Shown piece after piece: positions 43,866 through 53,657 of a stretch of 64,000 bases of DNA. This DNA is from Spirosoma sp. KUDC1026 (lineage in GTDB: Bacteria > Bacteroidota > Bacteroidia > Cytophagales > Spirosomataceae). A program made the translations under genes and the position numbers. The notes beneath the pieces are model-generated. The model was not told the DNA's origin, ran no database searches, and saw only the letters and a program-made list of their open reading frames with translations. The stretch lies in assembly GCF_013375035.1 (NCBI RefSeq), contig NZ_CP056032.1, forward strand, positions 3,718,001 through 3,782,000, in the 5' to 3' direction. The number at the start of each line of letters is the position of its first letter. Within the stretch, counting starts at the first letter, position 1.

Positions 43866-45533
43866 ATGGCTGATCCTTTAAATGCATACCAGGCTCCCGC
43901 CGTCAACTACCGCACGGATACCGACGAGCGTCTTCAACTGGTCATCATGGCCGCTCGCATCGGCACGTGGGATTACAACCCCCTGACGGACGAGCTAAGC
44001 TGGTCAGACCGTTGCAAAGAACTGTTCGGCCTGCGGCCTGATTCCCCTGTACCGATTACGTATGATCTCTTTTTGCAAGGGCTGCATCCCGACGACCGCA
44101 GCCAAACTAACCGGGTGGTTGAAAACGCCCTGCAACCGGAGAATATTCACGAACCATTTCAGGTAGAGTATCGTACGATCGGTCTTGACGACGGCCAGGT
44201 CCGTTGGATCCGATCGAACGGTCGAGCGTTTCTCAACGATGCGGGTCAGGTAGATCAGTTTATCGGAACGGTCATCGATATCACCCAAAACTACCGTCAC
44301 AGCGAAGAACTGGAACGGCGTGTTCACGAGCGAACGCTGGCTTTGCAGGAAGCCTTACGCGCTAAGGAAGAGCAGGAAGCACTGGCGCGCCAGAGTAACA
44401 AAGCGCTCAACCAGGTGCTGGAAGGAATGCCGATCAACACCTTAGGATTGACATCGGTTCGGGATGAATCGGGACGTATCATCGATTTTCATGTTCAGTT
44501 CGTCAACAACTTAAGCGCCATCAATCTTGGGTTTTCCAGAGAACAGCTCATCGGACGATTATTGAGTGAGGTATCGCCGGGATATCGGGAAACTCTATTG
44601 TTCAGGCAGTATGTCGATACGGTCGAGAGCGGTGAACTGCACCGGAGTGAAATTCAGACCGGTACCGACGATACCATACGCTGGTACGATGTTTCCTCCG
44701 TCAAGCAGGACGATGGTCTGCTGGTCATGTACCTCAACATCACCGACCGGAAGCAGTCCGAACACTATATCCAGCAGCAGACTGAAGAGCTTCAACGCAA
44801 TAACTTTGAACTGCGGCAAAGCAACGAAAACCTCCAGCAGTTTGCGCAGGTAGCTTCGCATGACCTCCAGGAGCCGCTACGCCGGATTCAGGCATTCAGC
44901 GATATTCTCCAGAATCAATTTGAAGACAACCTGTCGGACGGCGAACGGGACATGATCCGGCGAATTCAGAAGTCGGCGGGGCGTATGCAACTGCTTATCA
45001 AAGACCTGCTGGTCTATTCCCGGCTGGCAACCCATCGCGATCCGTTTGAACTGGTATCGCTCAACGACGTACTGACGGATGTCCGAAGCGATCTGGAAAT
45101 AGTTATTGCCGAAAAGCAGGCTCGTATCCACGTAGAGCCCTTACCGACGGTTATGGGTAATGACTCTCGGCTGCGGCAACTCTTTCAGAACCTGGTTGCT
45201 AACGCGCTGAAGTTCCAGAAACCGGGACAGCAGCCCGTCATCGGCATTCAGGCCCGACCGGCCCGCCCCCAGGACCTGCCCGAGCGCCTGGCGGAACAGG
45301 AAGATCGTCGGTTCTGGCTGATAACGGTTACGGATAATGGGCTTGGTTTCGACGAAAAATACAAAGACCGTATTTTCACACCCTTTCAGCGCCTGCACGA
45401 CGGGAGTGCCTACGGTGGTACGGGCATTGGACTGGCCATCTGTTACCGGGTAACCGAAAGCCACGGCGGAGCCATTGATGTCAGCAGTCAGCCGGGCGAA
45501 GGGGCTACATTCAAAGTATTTCTGCCGATGTAA
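43866..45533 (+). CDS. PAS sensor histidine kinase
   Basis: A 555-residue soluble kinase without membrane segments, so it senses a cytoplasmic signal. It has PAS1 (about residues 18-150, IGTWDYNPLTDELSWSDRCK), a coiled linker (about 150-182), PAS2 (about 183-300), then HisKA with the phospho-acceptor His332 in VASHDLQEPLRRI, and a HATPase domain with N box QNLVANALKF, DNGLGFDEKY and GGTGIGLAI. It converges on the phytochrome operon, 2 nt from the heme oxygenase stop codon. No response regulator follows it; the lone receiver protein at 46117-46548 could be shared. Confidence 0.92.
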   Translation: MADPLNAYQAPAVNYRTDTDERLQLVIMAARIGTWDYNPLTDELSWSDRCKELFGLRPDSPVPITYDLFLQGLHPDDRSQTNRVVENALQPENIHEPFQVEYRTIGLDDGQVRWIRSNGRAFLNDAGQVDQFIGTVIDITQNYRHSEELERRVHERTLALQEALRAKEEQEALARQSNKALNQVLEGMPINTLGLTSVRDESGRIIDFHVQFVNNLSAINLGFSREQLIGRLLSEVSPGYRETLLFRQYVDTVESGELHRSEIQTGTDDTIRWYDVSSVKQDDGLLVMYLNITDRKQSEHYIQQQTEELQRNNFELRQSNENLQQFAQVASHDLQEPLRRIQAFSDILQNQFEDNLSDGERDMIRRIQKSAGRMQLLIKDLLVYSRLATHRDPFELVSLNDVLTDVRSDLEIVIAEKQARIHVEPLPTVMGNDSRLRQLFQNLVANALKFQKPGQQPVIGIQARPARPQDLPERLAEQEDRRFWLITVTDNGLGFDEKYKDRIFTPFQRLHDGSAYGGTGIGLAICYRVTESHGGAIDVSSQPGEGATFKVFLPM

Positions 45534-45535
45534 GC

Positions 45536-46120
45536 TTATGTTGTATAAACGGGCATGGTCCGTTGAAAGCAGGTTTGATACGCCCGGAAGGCTCGTTCGG
45601 CGGCCTCAACGACGGTATCCGCCTGGTTTTCACCCCGCATCTGCAGAAAAACCAGAAACTCTTTCCACAACCGGCCGGTATCTTTACCGTATCCCTGGTA
45701 AAAACGGGCATCGGTCAGCAGAGACAGAATGGCGGGATTCTGCTGCAGCATCTGCCAGACGAACTTCCCGCCCAGCATCGACCCTTCGCTGACGTAAGCC
45801 GCCCCCAGCAGCTCCACTGGCGACCAATTGGCAAATAATTCCGGCATGGGTGTTGGTACTGTCTGCTCCAACCGTGTTAGATCGGCCACGAGCCAGTCCG
45901 CTTTTCGACGGGCCTCCAGATTATACTCGGTACCGAAGTCAGGAAACCGGGCCATGGCGTCTTCCAGCGCCTGATGGAAGGCCAGGTGCGTACGAAGCAG
46001 ATGCACATACGCGTCGGGCGACAGCGTACCGTTGCGTAGTTCGTTGATGTACAGTAGTTGCTCGGTGGCTTCGTGCAGCGGCCGGGTTTGCTCTTTTAGG
46101 CGTTCGGGTAAGGTACTCAT
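45536..46120 (-). CDS. bphO: Biliverdin-producing heme oxygenase (BphO-like)
   Basis: A 194-residue heme oxygenase. The proximal heme His16 lies in RPLHEATEQ, and the distal helix segment with glycines is in YVSEGSMLGGKFVWQMLQQN (about residues 107-126). It opens heme to biliverdin, the chromophore precursor of bacteriophytochromes, releasing iron and CO. Its start codon overlaps the response regulator stop in ATGA, so it is the last gene of the phytochrome operon and is translationally coupled. The chosen ATG (46120) is preferred over a longer frame to 46135. Confidence 0.9.
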   Translation of the reverse strand: MSTLPERLKEQTRPLHEATEQLLYINELRNGTLSPDAYVHLLRTHLAFHQALEDAMARFPDFGTEYNLEARRKADWLVADLTRLEQTVPTPMPELFANWSPVELLGAAYVSEGSMLGGKFVWQMLQQNPAILSLLTDARFYQGYGKDTGRLWKEFLVFLQMRGENQADTVVEAAERAFRAYQTCFQRTMPVYTT

Positions 46121-46548
46121 CGGGAATCCAGGCACAGGTTGTTATCCAGCCAGAAATCATACAGCCGGCTCAGCAGGGACGCCGTTGCCTGATAGCCGCC
46201 AGGTTTTACGATGTACGCATTGATGCCAGCTTCGTAGGCCGCCCGAACATCGGTTGGACTATCTGACGTGCTGAAGGCCACGATAGGCAGGAACCGGGCC
46301 GACTCGGTCTGGCGGGCCTGCTGGATTACCTCGAAGCCACTGATGCCTTCCATATTCAGATCCATCAGCACCAGCTTCGGCATAGGTCTGGTCTGATCCA
46401 GGTATTTGCCCTGACTCGTCAGGTAATCGAGGGCCTCAAACCCATTATCAATAATGGTGAACGAAATCGACCGGTCCAGTTTCCGCATGAGCCGACTGAA
46501 AATATCGGCGTCGTTCGGATCATCTTCTACATATAGAACGTCTGTCAT
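46117..46548 (-). CDS. Single-domain response regulator
   Basis: A 143-residue stand-alone receiver. Acidic pocket residues are in VLYVEDDPND (about residues 4-13), the phospho-acceptor Asp63 in LVLMDLNMEG, Thr/Ser in VAFSTSDSP and Lys in AYIVKPGG. It has no output domain, as is common for phytochrome-linked receivers of the Rcp1/BphR type. The ATG at 46548 follows the phytochrome stop codon by 7 nt. The likely phosphate donor is the phytochrome kinase. Confidence 0.93.
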   Translation of the reverse strand: MTDVLYVEDDPNDADIFSRLMRKLDRSISFTIIDNGFEALDYLTSQGKYLDQTRPMPKLVLMDLNMEGISGFEVIQQARQTESARFLPIVAFSTSDSPTDVRAAYEAGINAYIVKPGGYQATASLLSRLYDFWLDNNLCLDSR

Positions 46549-46555
46549 AAGGGAC

Positions 46556-48796
46556 TTACTGCGCGGTTGGGTCCGCAAAAGCAACAAAAAAGGAGGTACC
46601 CCGCCCCGGCTCACTGTGGAACCAGATTTTCCCTTCGTGTCGGTTCACAATTCGTTTTACGATGGCCATCCCAACACCAGATCCTTCAAATTGCCGGGCG
46701 TTTTCCAGCCGTTTGAACAGATCGAATATCTTACCGGAATGCTTCATATCAAAGCCAATGCCATTATCAACGATGGAATAAACGATTTCGCCGTTAGCCT
46801 GGTATCCTTTAACCTCAATATGAGCGGTAGGGTTTAATCGGGTGTATTTAACGGCATTGCCAATCAGATTGGTAAACAGCTGACCGATCATAACGGGGTC
46901 ACCACTCAGAGCGGGCGTATCTTTGATGTCGATCGTCAGTTGCCGGCCTTTCTCGGCTACCAGAAACTCTTCCCGTATGCCTTCCAGCATCGTCTGTATA
47001 TCAACGGCCTGCTGATTCAGTTCCGTGCGGCCCATGCGTGAGTAATACAGAATATGCCGGATCAGCGAACGCATCCGATCGGTCGAGTCGATGATTTTCT
47101 TGAACAGCAACTGCGCATCTTCGTTGAAGTCAGCGCCGTATTCCTCAACCAGAATCTCGGAATAACACCGGATCGACGACAGGGGGGTTCGCAGATCGTG
47201 CGAGACAGTATAACTGAACGCATCCAGTTCTTCATACGCAGCCTGCAGGCGCTGGTTCAGCAGGCGTATTTCGTTGGCCTGCCGCGTAACTACCTGCAGG
47301 ATGTCTTCGCGCAGTTTGACAACGGTTGATACTTCGGCCTCGCTCCAGGGGGTCGACGTATTACGTACGGTCTCCGTCCAAGCAGCAAAGCTTTTGCGGG
47401 GACTCAGCCGGTGTTGTCCGTCGTCGGTTACCGTAACAGCTTTTTCCGGATTCCCTGCCCAGGTCACTTCCTGCACCTGCTCGGGCTTGAACCAGAGTAC
47501 GTACTCGTCCAGGTCCGGCGAGAGAGCAATAGCCAGCAGGCCCGCGCCCACGTCCCGGAAGGATGTAGCGGCCGAATAAAGCGAGGGGAGCCGGTCCGTC
47601 TGAAAAAACGTTTCAGCATTCGTAGAACGCAGCCACTCGGTCAGCGCCCGCGTAGCAGATTCATCGGGCGTCTGGCCCAGTTGATGAAACTGTCCATTGA
47701 ACAGCACCGCTACGCCACCCGCCTTTGTTACGTCCAGAGCCGTGGTCGGGTGTTTCAGCAGGGCGCGTACTACGTCGCCGTCTTCCAGCAGCTGCTCATG
47801 CAGGGCCTGCCCGTTCTGCAGGCTCTGCAGGCGAAAGGTCTGGTCTTCTTCGTCCTTTCTGAATTCCAAGGCTGCCGACAGCAGCTGACTGACAAACTTG
47901 GCCGTCTGCCGGGCGGGAAAACTTACGAAACGGGGGCTATAGTGATGGCACGAGATCAGCCCCCAGAGTTCACCCCGGTACAGAAGCGAGATACTCATAG
48001 ACGCCTGAACCCCCATGTTGTGGAGGTATTCGATGTGGACCGGCGATACCGCCCGCAGTACCGAGTGGGTTAAATCCAGCGGCTTATCGGCAGGCCAGTC
48101 CGGCAGCGATACAATCGGTGACGGCTGACTTTCGGCGTCGGCAATCAGCCGAACCAGGTTCACTTTATACAACTCCCGCGCCTGCTTCGGAATATCCGAG
48201 GCCGGGTAATGAAGGCCCAGAAATGGCTCTAGGTGCGGTTCAAGCGCTTCGGCGATAACCTTACCGTGCCAGTCGGCACCGAACCGGTACACCATCACGC
48301 GGTCGAATCCAATAATGGTTTTAACCCGCTGAGCGGTGTTCTGCAGCAGATCGGTCAGGGTTCGGCTCGACTGTACTTCCGTCAGCGCCTGCGCCACCAG
48401 TTGCTGATTGGTCAGTTCGTCGGTTTGATCACCACTGGGTTCCCATTCGAGCAGAATCAGGCCGTTGTGCTGGTGAATGATCAGGTTCCAGGTTCGGTTG
48501 CCGATAATCTGCCGATACGGATTCATCGTATCCCAGGTATTATGCCGACTGCCTACGTTCAGGAGTTCAACCAGCGAATCAGTTCCCGCATTCGTCTGTT
48601 CCAGTACTATTTGAATGGGCTTCCCCAGCAATTGACTGGCTTCGACCCCGGTCAGATCGGCGATATTTTCGCTGGCGTGGACAATTGTGTAGCTGCCCGG
48701 CTGTATCGCTATCAGGTATCCGTGCGACTGAACGTGTCCTAGAATATGAATGGGTTCCCGTTCGCAGGAAATCAAATCGACTTGACGAGTGTTCAT
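46556..48796 (-). CDS. bphP: Bacteriophytochrome histidine kinase
   Basis: A 746-residue red/far-red photoreceptor kinase. The N-terminal PAS region has the biliverdin-binding Cys11 in LISCEREPIHILGHVQ and continues with GYLIAIQPGSYTIVHAS. The GAF domain contains LHYPASDIPKQARELY (with the DIP motif, about residues 198-213) and SPVHIEYLHNMGV; the PHY domain follows to about 500. The kinase core has phospho-acceptor His533 in VSHDLRTPLSSI, N box NLIGNAVKYT, DNGIGFDMKH and a GSGVGMAI lid. It probably controls responses to light in a non-photosynthetic organism. The operon order bphP, receiver, bphO is well supported. Confidence 0.95.
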   Translation of the reverse strand: MNTRQVDLISCEREPIHILGHVQSHGYLIAIQPGSYTIVHASENIADLTGVEASQLLGKPIQIVLEQTNAGTDSLVELLNVGSRHNTWDTMNPYRQIIGNRTWNLIIHQHNGLILLEWEPSGDQTDELTNQQLVAQALTEVQSSRTLTDLLQNTAQRVKTIIGFDRVMVYRFGADWHGKVIAEALEPHLEPFLGLHYPASDIPKQARELYKVNLVRLIADAESQPSPIVSLPDWPADKPLDLTHSVLRAVSPVHIEYLHNMGVQASMSISLLYRGELWGLISCHHYSPRFVSFPARQTAKFVSQLLSAALEFRKDEEDQTFRLQSLQNGQALHEQLLEDGDVVRALLKHPTTALDVTKAGGVAVLFNGQFHQLGQTPDESATRALTEWLRSTNAETFFQTDRLPSLYSAATSFRDVGAGLLAIALSPDLDEYVLWFKPEQVQEVTWAGNPEKAVTVTDDGQHRLSPRKSFAAWTETVRNTSTPWSEAEVSTVVKLREDILQVVTRQANEIRLLNQRLQAAYEELDAFSYTVSHDLRTPLSSIRCYSEILVEEYGADFNEDAQLLFKKIIDSTDRMRSLIRHILYYSRMGRTELNQQAVDIQTMLEGIREEFLVAEKGRQLTIDIKDTPALSGDPVMIGQLFTNLIGNAVKYTRLNPTAHIEVKGYQANGEIVYSIVDNGIGFDMKHSGKIFDLFKRLENARQFEGSGVGMAIVKRIVNRHEGKIWFHSEPGRGTSFFVAFADPTAQ

Positions 48797-48940
48797 TAAT
48801 TGGTCATTAACAGCCAGTTACAAGGCCAGACTAAGACAGTTGGTCGTGAGCCCGGGTATAGGCACCGAGGAGATTAAAAAATGAAAATTATACCGTCTGG
48901 CAATATACGTATTTATAACGGGTACGAGCCCTGCTTCCGT

Positions 48941-48970
48941 GCCTGACAGAACGCTAACATCCTGTCAGGC
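48941..48970 (-). terminator. Hairpin upstream of bphP / downstream of a small secreted protein gene
   Basis: Inverted repeat GCCTGACAG / CTGTCAGGC with a 12-nt loop, 26 nt past the stop codon of the 48996-49298 gene on the minus strand. It has no T-run, so its strength as a terminator is modest. The gap 48797-48995 holds no gene. Confidence 0.55.
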
Positions 48971-48995
48971 GCTGGCCGAACCGATGGGTATTTTC

Positions 48996-49298
48996 TTACC
49001 GTAGCGTATCCCGCTTGGGTTTACCCAACGGCACCGCTACCCCAAACGCACGTGGGTTTGATGGCGGATTCGTCCGCCGACGTTTTTTGTCGTCCTTTAC
49101 CGGCGCGGCCGCATTCGGATTTGGGGGCGACTGCATGAGCGTACCGGGGGCCGACGTTGGCGAGTCGATACCGGGAATCATAACCGGCTGCTGGGCCGTA
49201 CGGGGCGATTCGCCTTTGACGCGGGTTACGGAATCCATCTGACCGTAACAGGTAGCCGTTGCCGACAGCAGGACAAGGGAAAAGAATAGCGAGCGCAT
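48996..49298 (-). CDS. Small secreted proline-rich protein
   Basis: A 100-residue protein with a signal peptide (MRSLFFSLVLLSATATCYGQ) and a short Pro/Ser/Asn-rich, likely disordered mature part with a basic KDDKKRRRTNPPSNPR stretch. The ATG at 49298 opens the leader directly. It has no recognisable domain; it could be a periplasmic linker or a small envelope protein. Confidence 0.6.
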   Translation of the reverse strand: MRSLFFSLVLLSATATCYGQMDSVTRVKGESPRTAQQPVMIPGIDSPTSAPGTLMQSPPNPNAAAPVKDDKKRRRTNPPSNPRAFGVAVPLGKPKRDTLR

Positions 49299-49413
49299 AA
49301 TCGTTGAGTCAAAACAGCCCACGGGTTTGTGAGCTATTTACCTAAACCAGCGTATCAACGGAACGGTTTAACCCATTTCGCCGAAAGCACGATTCTGTCC
49401 TCCCCGCCGTCAA

Positions 49414-51096
49414 TCAGGGCTTGGGCGTTGCCGGGCGACCGAACCGGTTGCCGAAGAAATCACCCTCGTTCCAGATGGGTCGTTCGTCGGCCTGCGCCGT
49501 CAGGTAGCCGATCAGAAACTGTAGCTGTACGTGTTTGGCAGCCGCGTTCCAGTCGAACGGCTGGTTCATGTCGTCCTGCGGAGAATGGTAGATATTGGCG
49601 CGCCAGTCCAGGTTTTCTTTTAGGCCGTCGATCTTCGGGTCGCCGGTTTCGGACCCGCTTTTGATGTAGATAGCTGGAATCCCCTGCCGCACAAAGCTGA
49701 AGTGATCACTCCGCATGAAAACGGCCTGGGCAGGCATCGGATCGGGTGCGACGTTTACACCCAGAAAACCGGCCGCCGACCGAACCGCCTGCGCCATGCT
49801 CGAATGCTCTACCCCATAAGGCACAATGTCGAGCAGCGGGTGGAAAAAAAATGGCATATCCAGACAGAGGTTGGCCACAAGCTTCTCGGCGGGAACGGTA
49901 GGATTGCTGGCAAAGTAATCAGACCCGAGCAGCCCCATTTCCTCCCCCGTTACGCCTACGAAGAGAATCGATCGCCGGGGGGCTTTGGGCAGCGAGGCAA
50001 ACAGCCGGGCCGTTTCCAGATTGATGGCTACACCCGACGCGTTGTCGTGCGCACCATTGTAGATCGAATCACCTTTTACGGGTGGACCGATGCCCAGGTG
50101 ATCCAGGTGCGATACGTACACGACGTATTCATTTTTCAATACCGGATCGCTGCCGGGCAGCAGCCCGATCACGTTCTGCCCCACCAAGTCGTCGTTCAGG
50201 CTCGTCTGCGTCTTTACCCGGATGGATGCGTTCAGCGGAAACGCCTGGGGGTAACTGCGGTGCGCAACAGCCACGGCTTCGTCGAACGATTTGGCCGTTC
50301 CCGCAAACAGCGACCGGGCGGTTGAATCACTCAGCAGCACCGTGGCCTGAATCTGCGGAAACGTACGCTGCGCCTTTCCCAGGCGGTCGACCCAGCGGTA
50401 CGTAGCCTGCCGGGCGCGGGGGGCCGCGGCCTCAACCCGGGCGCGAACGTCGGTCGGCAGACTGAACGAGATAACACCGACCGCCCCGTGAGCAGCCGCA
50501 ATTTCGGCTTTAGCCGAGCCGTAGTACGCCCGTTGGTTCGACGGGAATACGGTGGGGGCGCCGTTGAAATACGCGACAATCTTGCCGTTGACGTCGATCT
50601 GGGCGTAATCATCGTACCCCAGTTCCGGCGCTGAAATACCGTAGCCAACAAAGACAATAGGGGCTGATACCTCACTTCGGGGCTGGTCGAAATTGGGGTT
50701 AAGAATGTAATTTTTGCCGTAGTTTAAATGCAGTTCCTTCCCATCCCGAATGAGCACCACCGAACTGGCCCTTGCATCGACCTGCCCGCTGCGGAGTGGT
50801 ACGCTCTGCCGGTAGGTTCCCCTCTCCCCCGCCGGTTTGTAGCCCATCTTTTTCAGCTCACCCTCAACGTACTGAGCCGCCAGTTCGTAACCGTGCGTAC
50901 CGGGTTTCCGGCCTTCTAACTTGTCATCGGACAGATAACGCATGTGTGCTTCGATGGCCTTCGGACGTACCGTACTGGTTGCCTGCTGCGCTTCGGCGGG
51001 GATAGTGGCGGTCTGCCCGAGGACAGCAGTCTTTCCCAAAGCAAGCAGAGCCAGCGAAAAGAAGTAAGTTATCAAACGTTGCTGATGAATAGCCAT
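49414..51096 (-). CDS. M28-family metallopeptidase
   Basis: A 560-residue exported zinc peptidase (M28 aminopeptidase/glutaminyl cyclase-like fold). It has an N-terminal signal peptide, an insertion resembling a PA domain (about residues 130-260), and the two-zinc site in VSHLDHLGIG (about 336-345), GAHDNASGVAINLETARLFA (about 355-374), VTGEEMGLLGSDYFASN (about 389-405; EE includes the base), and later histidine in FMRSDHFSFVRQG. The ATG at 51096 gives a proper leader. It likely degrades peptides in the periplasm. It follows the aminotransferase gene on the same strand. Confidence 0.9.
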   Translation of the reverse strand: MAIHQQRLITYFFSLALLALGKTAVLGQTATIPAEAQQATSTVRPKAIEAHMRYLSDDKLEGRKPGTHGYELAAQYVEGELKKMGYKPAGERGTYRQSVPLRSGQVDARASSVVLIRDGKELHLNYGKNYILNPNFDQPRSEVSAPIVFVGYGISAPELGYDDYAQIDVNGKIVAYFNGAPTVFPSNQRAYYGSAKAEIAAAHGAVGVISFSLPTDVRARVEAAAPRARQATYRWVDRLGKAQRTFPQIQATVLLSDSTARSLFAGTAKSFDEAVAVAHRSYPQAFPLNASIRVKTQTSLNDDLVGQNVIGLLPGSDPVLKNEYVVYVSHLDHLGIGPPVKGDSIYNGAHDNASGVAINLETARLFASLPKAPRRSILFVGVTGEEMGLLGSDYFASNPTVPAEKLVANLCLDMPFFFHPLLDIVPYGVEHSSMAQAVRSAAGFLGVNVAPDPMPAQAVFMRSDHFSFVRQGIPAIYIKSGSETGDPKIDGLKENLDWRANIYHSPQDDMNQPFDWNAAAKHVQLQFLIGYLTAQADERPIWNEGDFFGNRFGRPATPKP

Positions 51097-51149
51097 ACTG
51101 GTAAAGTTACGCGTTTGCTCGGCTGTAATCCTGTCCAAAATTCTCAGTT

Positions 51150-52292
51150 TTATAACGTACTGAGCCGGTGGGCGGCTTCCTGCAGGAGATCGTCGTTTTT
51201 AGCGAAACAAAAACGCAAAATTTTAAAGTCGTTTTTCTGGTGATAAAATACCGAAACCGGAATGGACGCTACACCAATTTCGCGGGTCAGGCGAACGGCC
51301 AGTACCTGGTCCGGCTCGTCGGTGATGGCGGCATACGACAGGTTCTGAAAGAAACTCCCCTCCGACGGCAGAAACTCAAACCGTGTCCCCTGCAACCCGG
51401 CCAGAAACAGATTCCGCTTGCGCTGGTAAAAACCCGCCAGTTGCTGGTAGTGCTCGGGCTCGCTCAGGTAATCGGCCAGCGCGTACTGCATGGGTGTTAC
51501 GGTACTGAACGTCAGGTACTGGTGTATTTTCCGAAACTCGGATGTCAGGGCGGCTGGAGCCAGGCAGTAGCCAATTTTCCAGCCCGTAATGTGATACGTT
51601 TTCCCAAACGAACCGATCACGAACGTGCGCTCGCGCAGAACCGGATGCATCATCAGGGAGCGGTGCATGTGCTCATCGAAATAGATATGCTCGTACACCT
51701 CGTCGCTGACGATCCAGATAGCCTTGTCGCGTACCAGTTCGGCCAGTTGCGTCAGATCATCAGCCGTCCAGACGCGGCCCGTAGGGTTATGGGGGGTATT
51801 AACCAGAATCAGCCGGGTGCGATCGGTAATCCGTTGGCGCACCTGCGCCCAGTCGACCGCGTAATCGGGCGGGGTCAGCGTGACGTACACGGGAATCCCA
51901 CCGTTCAGTTCGATGGCGGGTACATAGCTGTCGTACGCCGGTTCAAACACAATTACTTCGTCGCCGGGCCGCACCACTGCCGTAATGGCCGCGAAGATCG
52001 CTTCGGTGGCGCCGGACGTAACGGTTATCTCCGTATTCGGATCAAAACGAACGTTATACAGAGCTTCCGTTTTTCGGGCCAGGGCTTCCCGCAGGGCTGG
52101 TACGCCGGTCATGGGTGCGTACTGATTGAATCCCTGGCGCATATACTGGTCCACCAGCGCCACCAGTTCGGGCGAGCAGTCGAAACCGGGAAAGCCCTGC
52201 GAGAGATTAATCGCCCCCGTTTCGGCCGCCAGCGCCGACATGACGGTAAAAATGGTAGTACCAACGTTCGGGAGTTTGGACGGCAGGAACAT
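51150..52292 (-). CDS. Methionine/kynurenine-type aminotransferase
   Basis: A 380-residue PLP-dependent class I/II aminotransferase resembling E. coli YbdL. It has INLSQGFPGFDCSPELV (about residues 29-45), TSGATEAIFAAITAVVRPGD, NTPHNPTGRVWTADDL (about 164-179) and the PLP lysine in GSFGKTYHITGWKIGYCL (about 223-240). YbdL prefers methionine with 2-keto acids. The ATG at 52292 is chosen over a TTG at 52328. It lies 53 nt before the M28 gene. Confidence 0.9.
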   Translation of the reverse strand: MFLPSKLPNVGTTIFTVMSALAAETGAINLSQGFPGFDCSPELVALVDQYMRQGFNQYAPMTGVPALREALARKTEALYNVRFDPNTEITVTSGATEAIFAAITAVVRPGDEVIVFEPAYDSYVPAIELNGGIPVYVTLTPPDYAVDWAQVRQRITDRTRLILVNTPHNPTGRVWTADDLTQLAELVRDKAIWIVSDEVYEHIYFDEHMHRSLMMHPVLRERTFVIGSFGKTYHITGWKIGYCLAPAALTSEFRKIHQYLTFSTVTPMQYALADYLSEPEHYQQLAGFYQRKRNLFLAGLQGTRFEFLPSEGSFFQNLSYAAITDEPDQVLAVRLTREIGVASIPVSVFYHQKNDFKILRFCFAKNDDLLQEAAHRLSTL

Positions 52293-52456
52293 GAGCAACG
52301 GGTCGGATAAAATCAGTACGGGCTGCAAATATATTCCCCGGCGCCCAATCTAGTTGCTTTTCCCGCCGTCACGCTCCGTACGCGATGAGTTGTTTTCTGG
52401 TTAATAAGCCTTTTATTAGCACTTCATCCTATCCGTTCAATTCATCCCAACGCCTA

Positions 52457-53014
52457 ATGAAGCTTTTTTTTTGTTTCCTGACCTGTTGGCGTCTGATCAG
52501 TGCACCAACTGTCTCTTTCGGTCAGACCCGCGACACGCTAGCGACCGCTGGGGCACCAGCTACGTCAAGTGCTTTAGCCTCCTCTGCTCCAATAGGCAAT
52601 AGTAATGGAGGAAGCTACTCTCCTATCTACTACGTTCTCGAGTTTGGTTTGCTCTGTTTGCTCATAAGTTTTGTTGGTGCCGGGGTCATTTTTGTTCTGG
52701 CTGGCTTGTTATGTATAATGGTGTTGGTCGTCTTTGGTCTTTTATCAAGCTCGCTATTAGTTGGTTTACACAAACGATCCCTGACAACGGGAATCAATCT
52801 GTTTATCATGATATTCGCAGTATTATGCGGTCTGGCTATGGGAGGGCCGGGACTTTGGCTGATAAACTCGCAAACTAACTGGCTGACATCCGATAAAGCT
52901 CTTATCGGTGGCCTTTTTTGCGGTTTATTCGCCGGTGTACTACTGGGCCTGGTTGTTTGCAACCTATTGAACCGACTCATCCAATTCGCCAGAGTACGGC
53001 TTAATCGGTTGTGA
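52457..53014 (+). CDS. Multi-spanning membrane protein of unknown function
   Basis: A 185-residue protein with a signal-like N-terminus (MKLFFCFLTCWRLISAPTVS), a Ser/Ala-rich low-complexity stretch, and about four hydrophobic segments in the rest, ending in a basic tail (FARVRLNRL). No family recognised. The start at 52457 is preferred to 52385, which only adds a poor leader. Codon use is more AT-rich than its neighbours. It converges on the acetyltransferase gene, whose stop codon is 4 nt away. Confidence 0.65.
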   Translation: MKLFFCFLTCWRLISAPTVSFGQTRDTLATAGAPATSSALASSAPIGNSNGGSYSPIYYVLEFGLLCLLISFVGAGVIFVLAGLLCIMVLVVFGLLSSSLLVGLHKRSLTTGINLFIMIFAVLCGLAMGGPGLWLINSQTNWLTSDKALIGGLFCGLFAGVLLGLVVCNLLNRLIQFARVRLNRL

Positions 53015-53017
53015 GAC

Positions 53018-53473
53018 TTATGACTTCGTCGGAAACCAGCTGAGCGTTGCCCGCTCCAGATCAACGAAGCCCAGTGATTCGTAGAGCTTTCGGGCCCGGT
53101 CATTGTATTTCTCAACCTGCATGGTTACGGATACTAGTCCCAGTTGAGGGGCTTTTTGCTGAATCTGTTCCAGCGCAAACCGGCCCAAGCCTGAACGTCG
53201 ATAAGCTTCCCGAACGTACAATTCATCAACCCGCGCTTCCCGTCCACCAAACTCAAAAATGAAGCTGTTGGTCAGTGCTAGGTAGCCCGCATCCTGATCA
53301 TCGAGACGAATCAGCCAGATTGATCCCAGGTGTGGATTAGCCAGAAAATCAGCGACCATAACTCGATGTTTCGGTTCGTCGAATGGGTAATCGAAGTAGT
53401 AATAAAACTCTGCCATCAGCGGCATCAGGCGGTTCAGGTCAGCCTTTGTTGTCGGTTGTAACGATACGTTCAT
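53018..53473 (-). CDS. GNAT-family N-acetyltransferase
   Basis: A 151-residue GNAT. The acetyl-CoA pyrophosphate loop is in the motif YRRSGLGRFALEQIQQKAPQ (about residues 91-110), preceded by VDELYVREAYRRSG and followed by VEKYNDRARKLYESLGFVDL, which is typical of single-domain GNATs. The acceptor is unknown. It starts at ATG and has no clear partner gene. Confidence 0.92.
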   Translation of the reverse strand: MNVSLQPTTKADLNRLMPLMAEFYYYFDYPFDEPKHRVMVADFLANPHLGSIWLIRLDDQDAGYLALTNSFIFEFGGREARVDELYVREAYRRSGLGRFALEQIQQKAPQLGLVSVTMQVEKYNDRARKLYESLGFVDLERATLSWFPTKS

Positions 53474-53657
53474 AAGGTCAATCTTTGATCAGACAGCTAA
53501 CGTTGTGTTTGCTCAAAGATTGATAAACAACGATCAGGTCGTCTCTATCCCGCAACATTAGTCAATCCAGTGTTAGTCAAAAAGCCTTTGGTAAATGGCT
53601 ATCCATTTGCTGTGGAATCCGGCCGTGCTGTTCATCAATGGGGTATCTACGTCTTTT

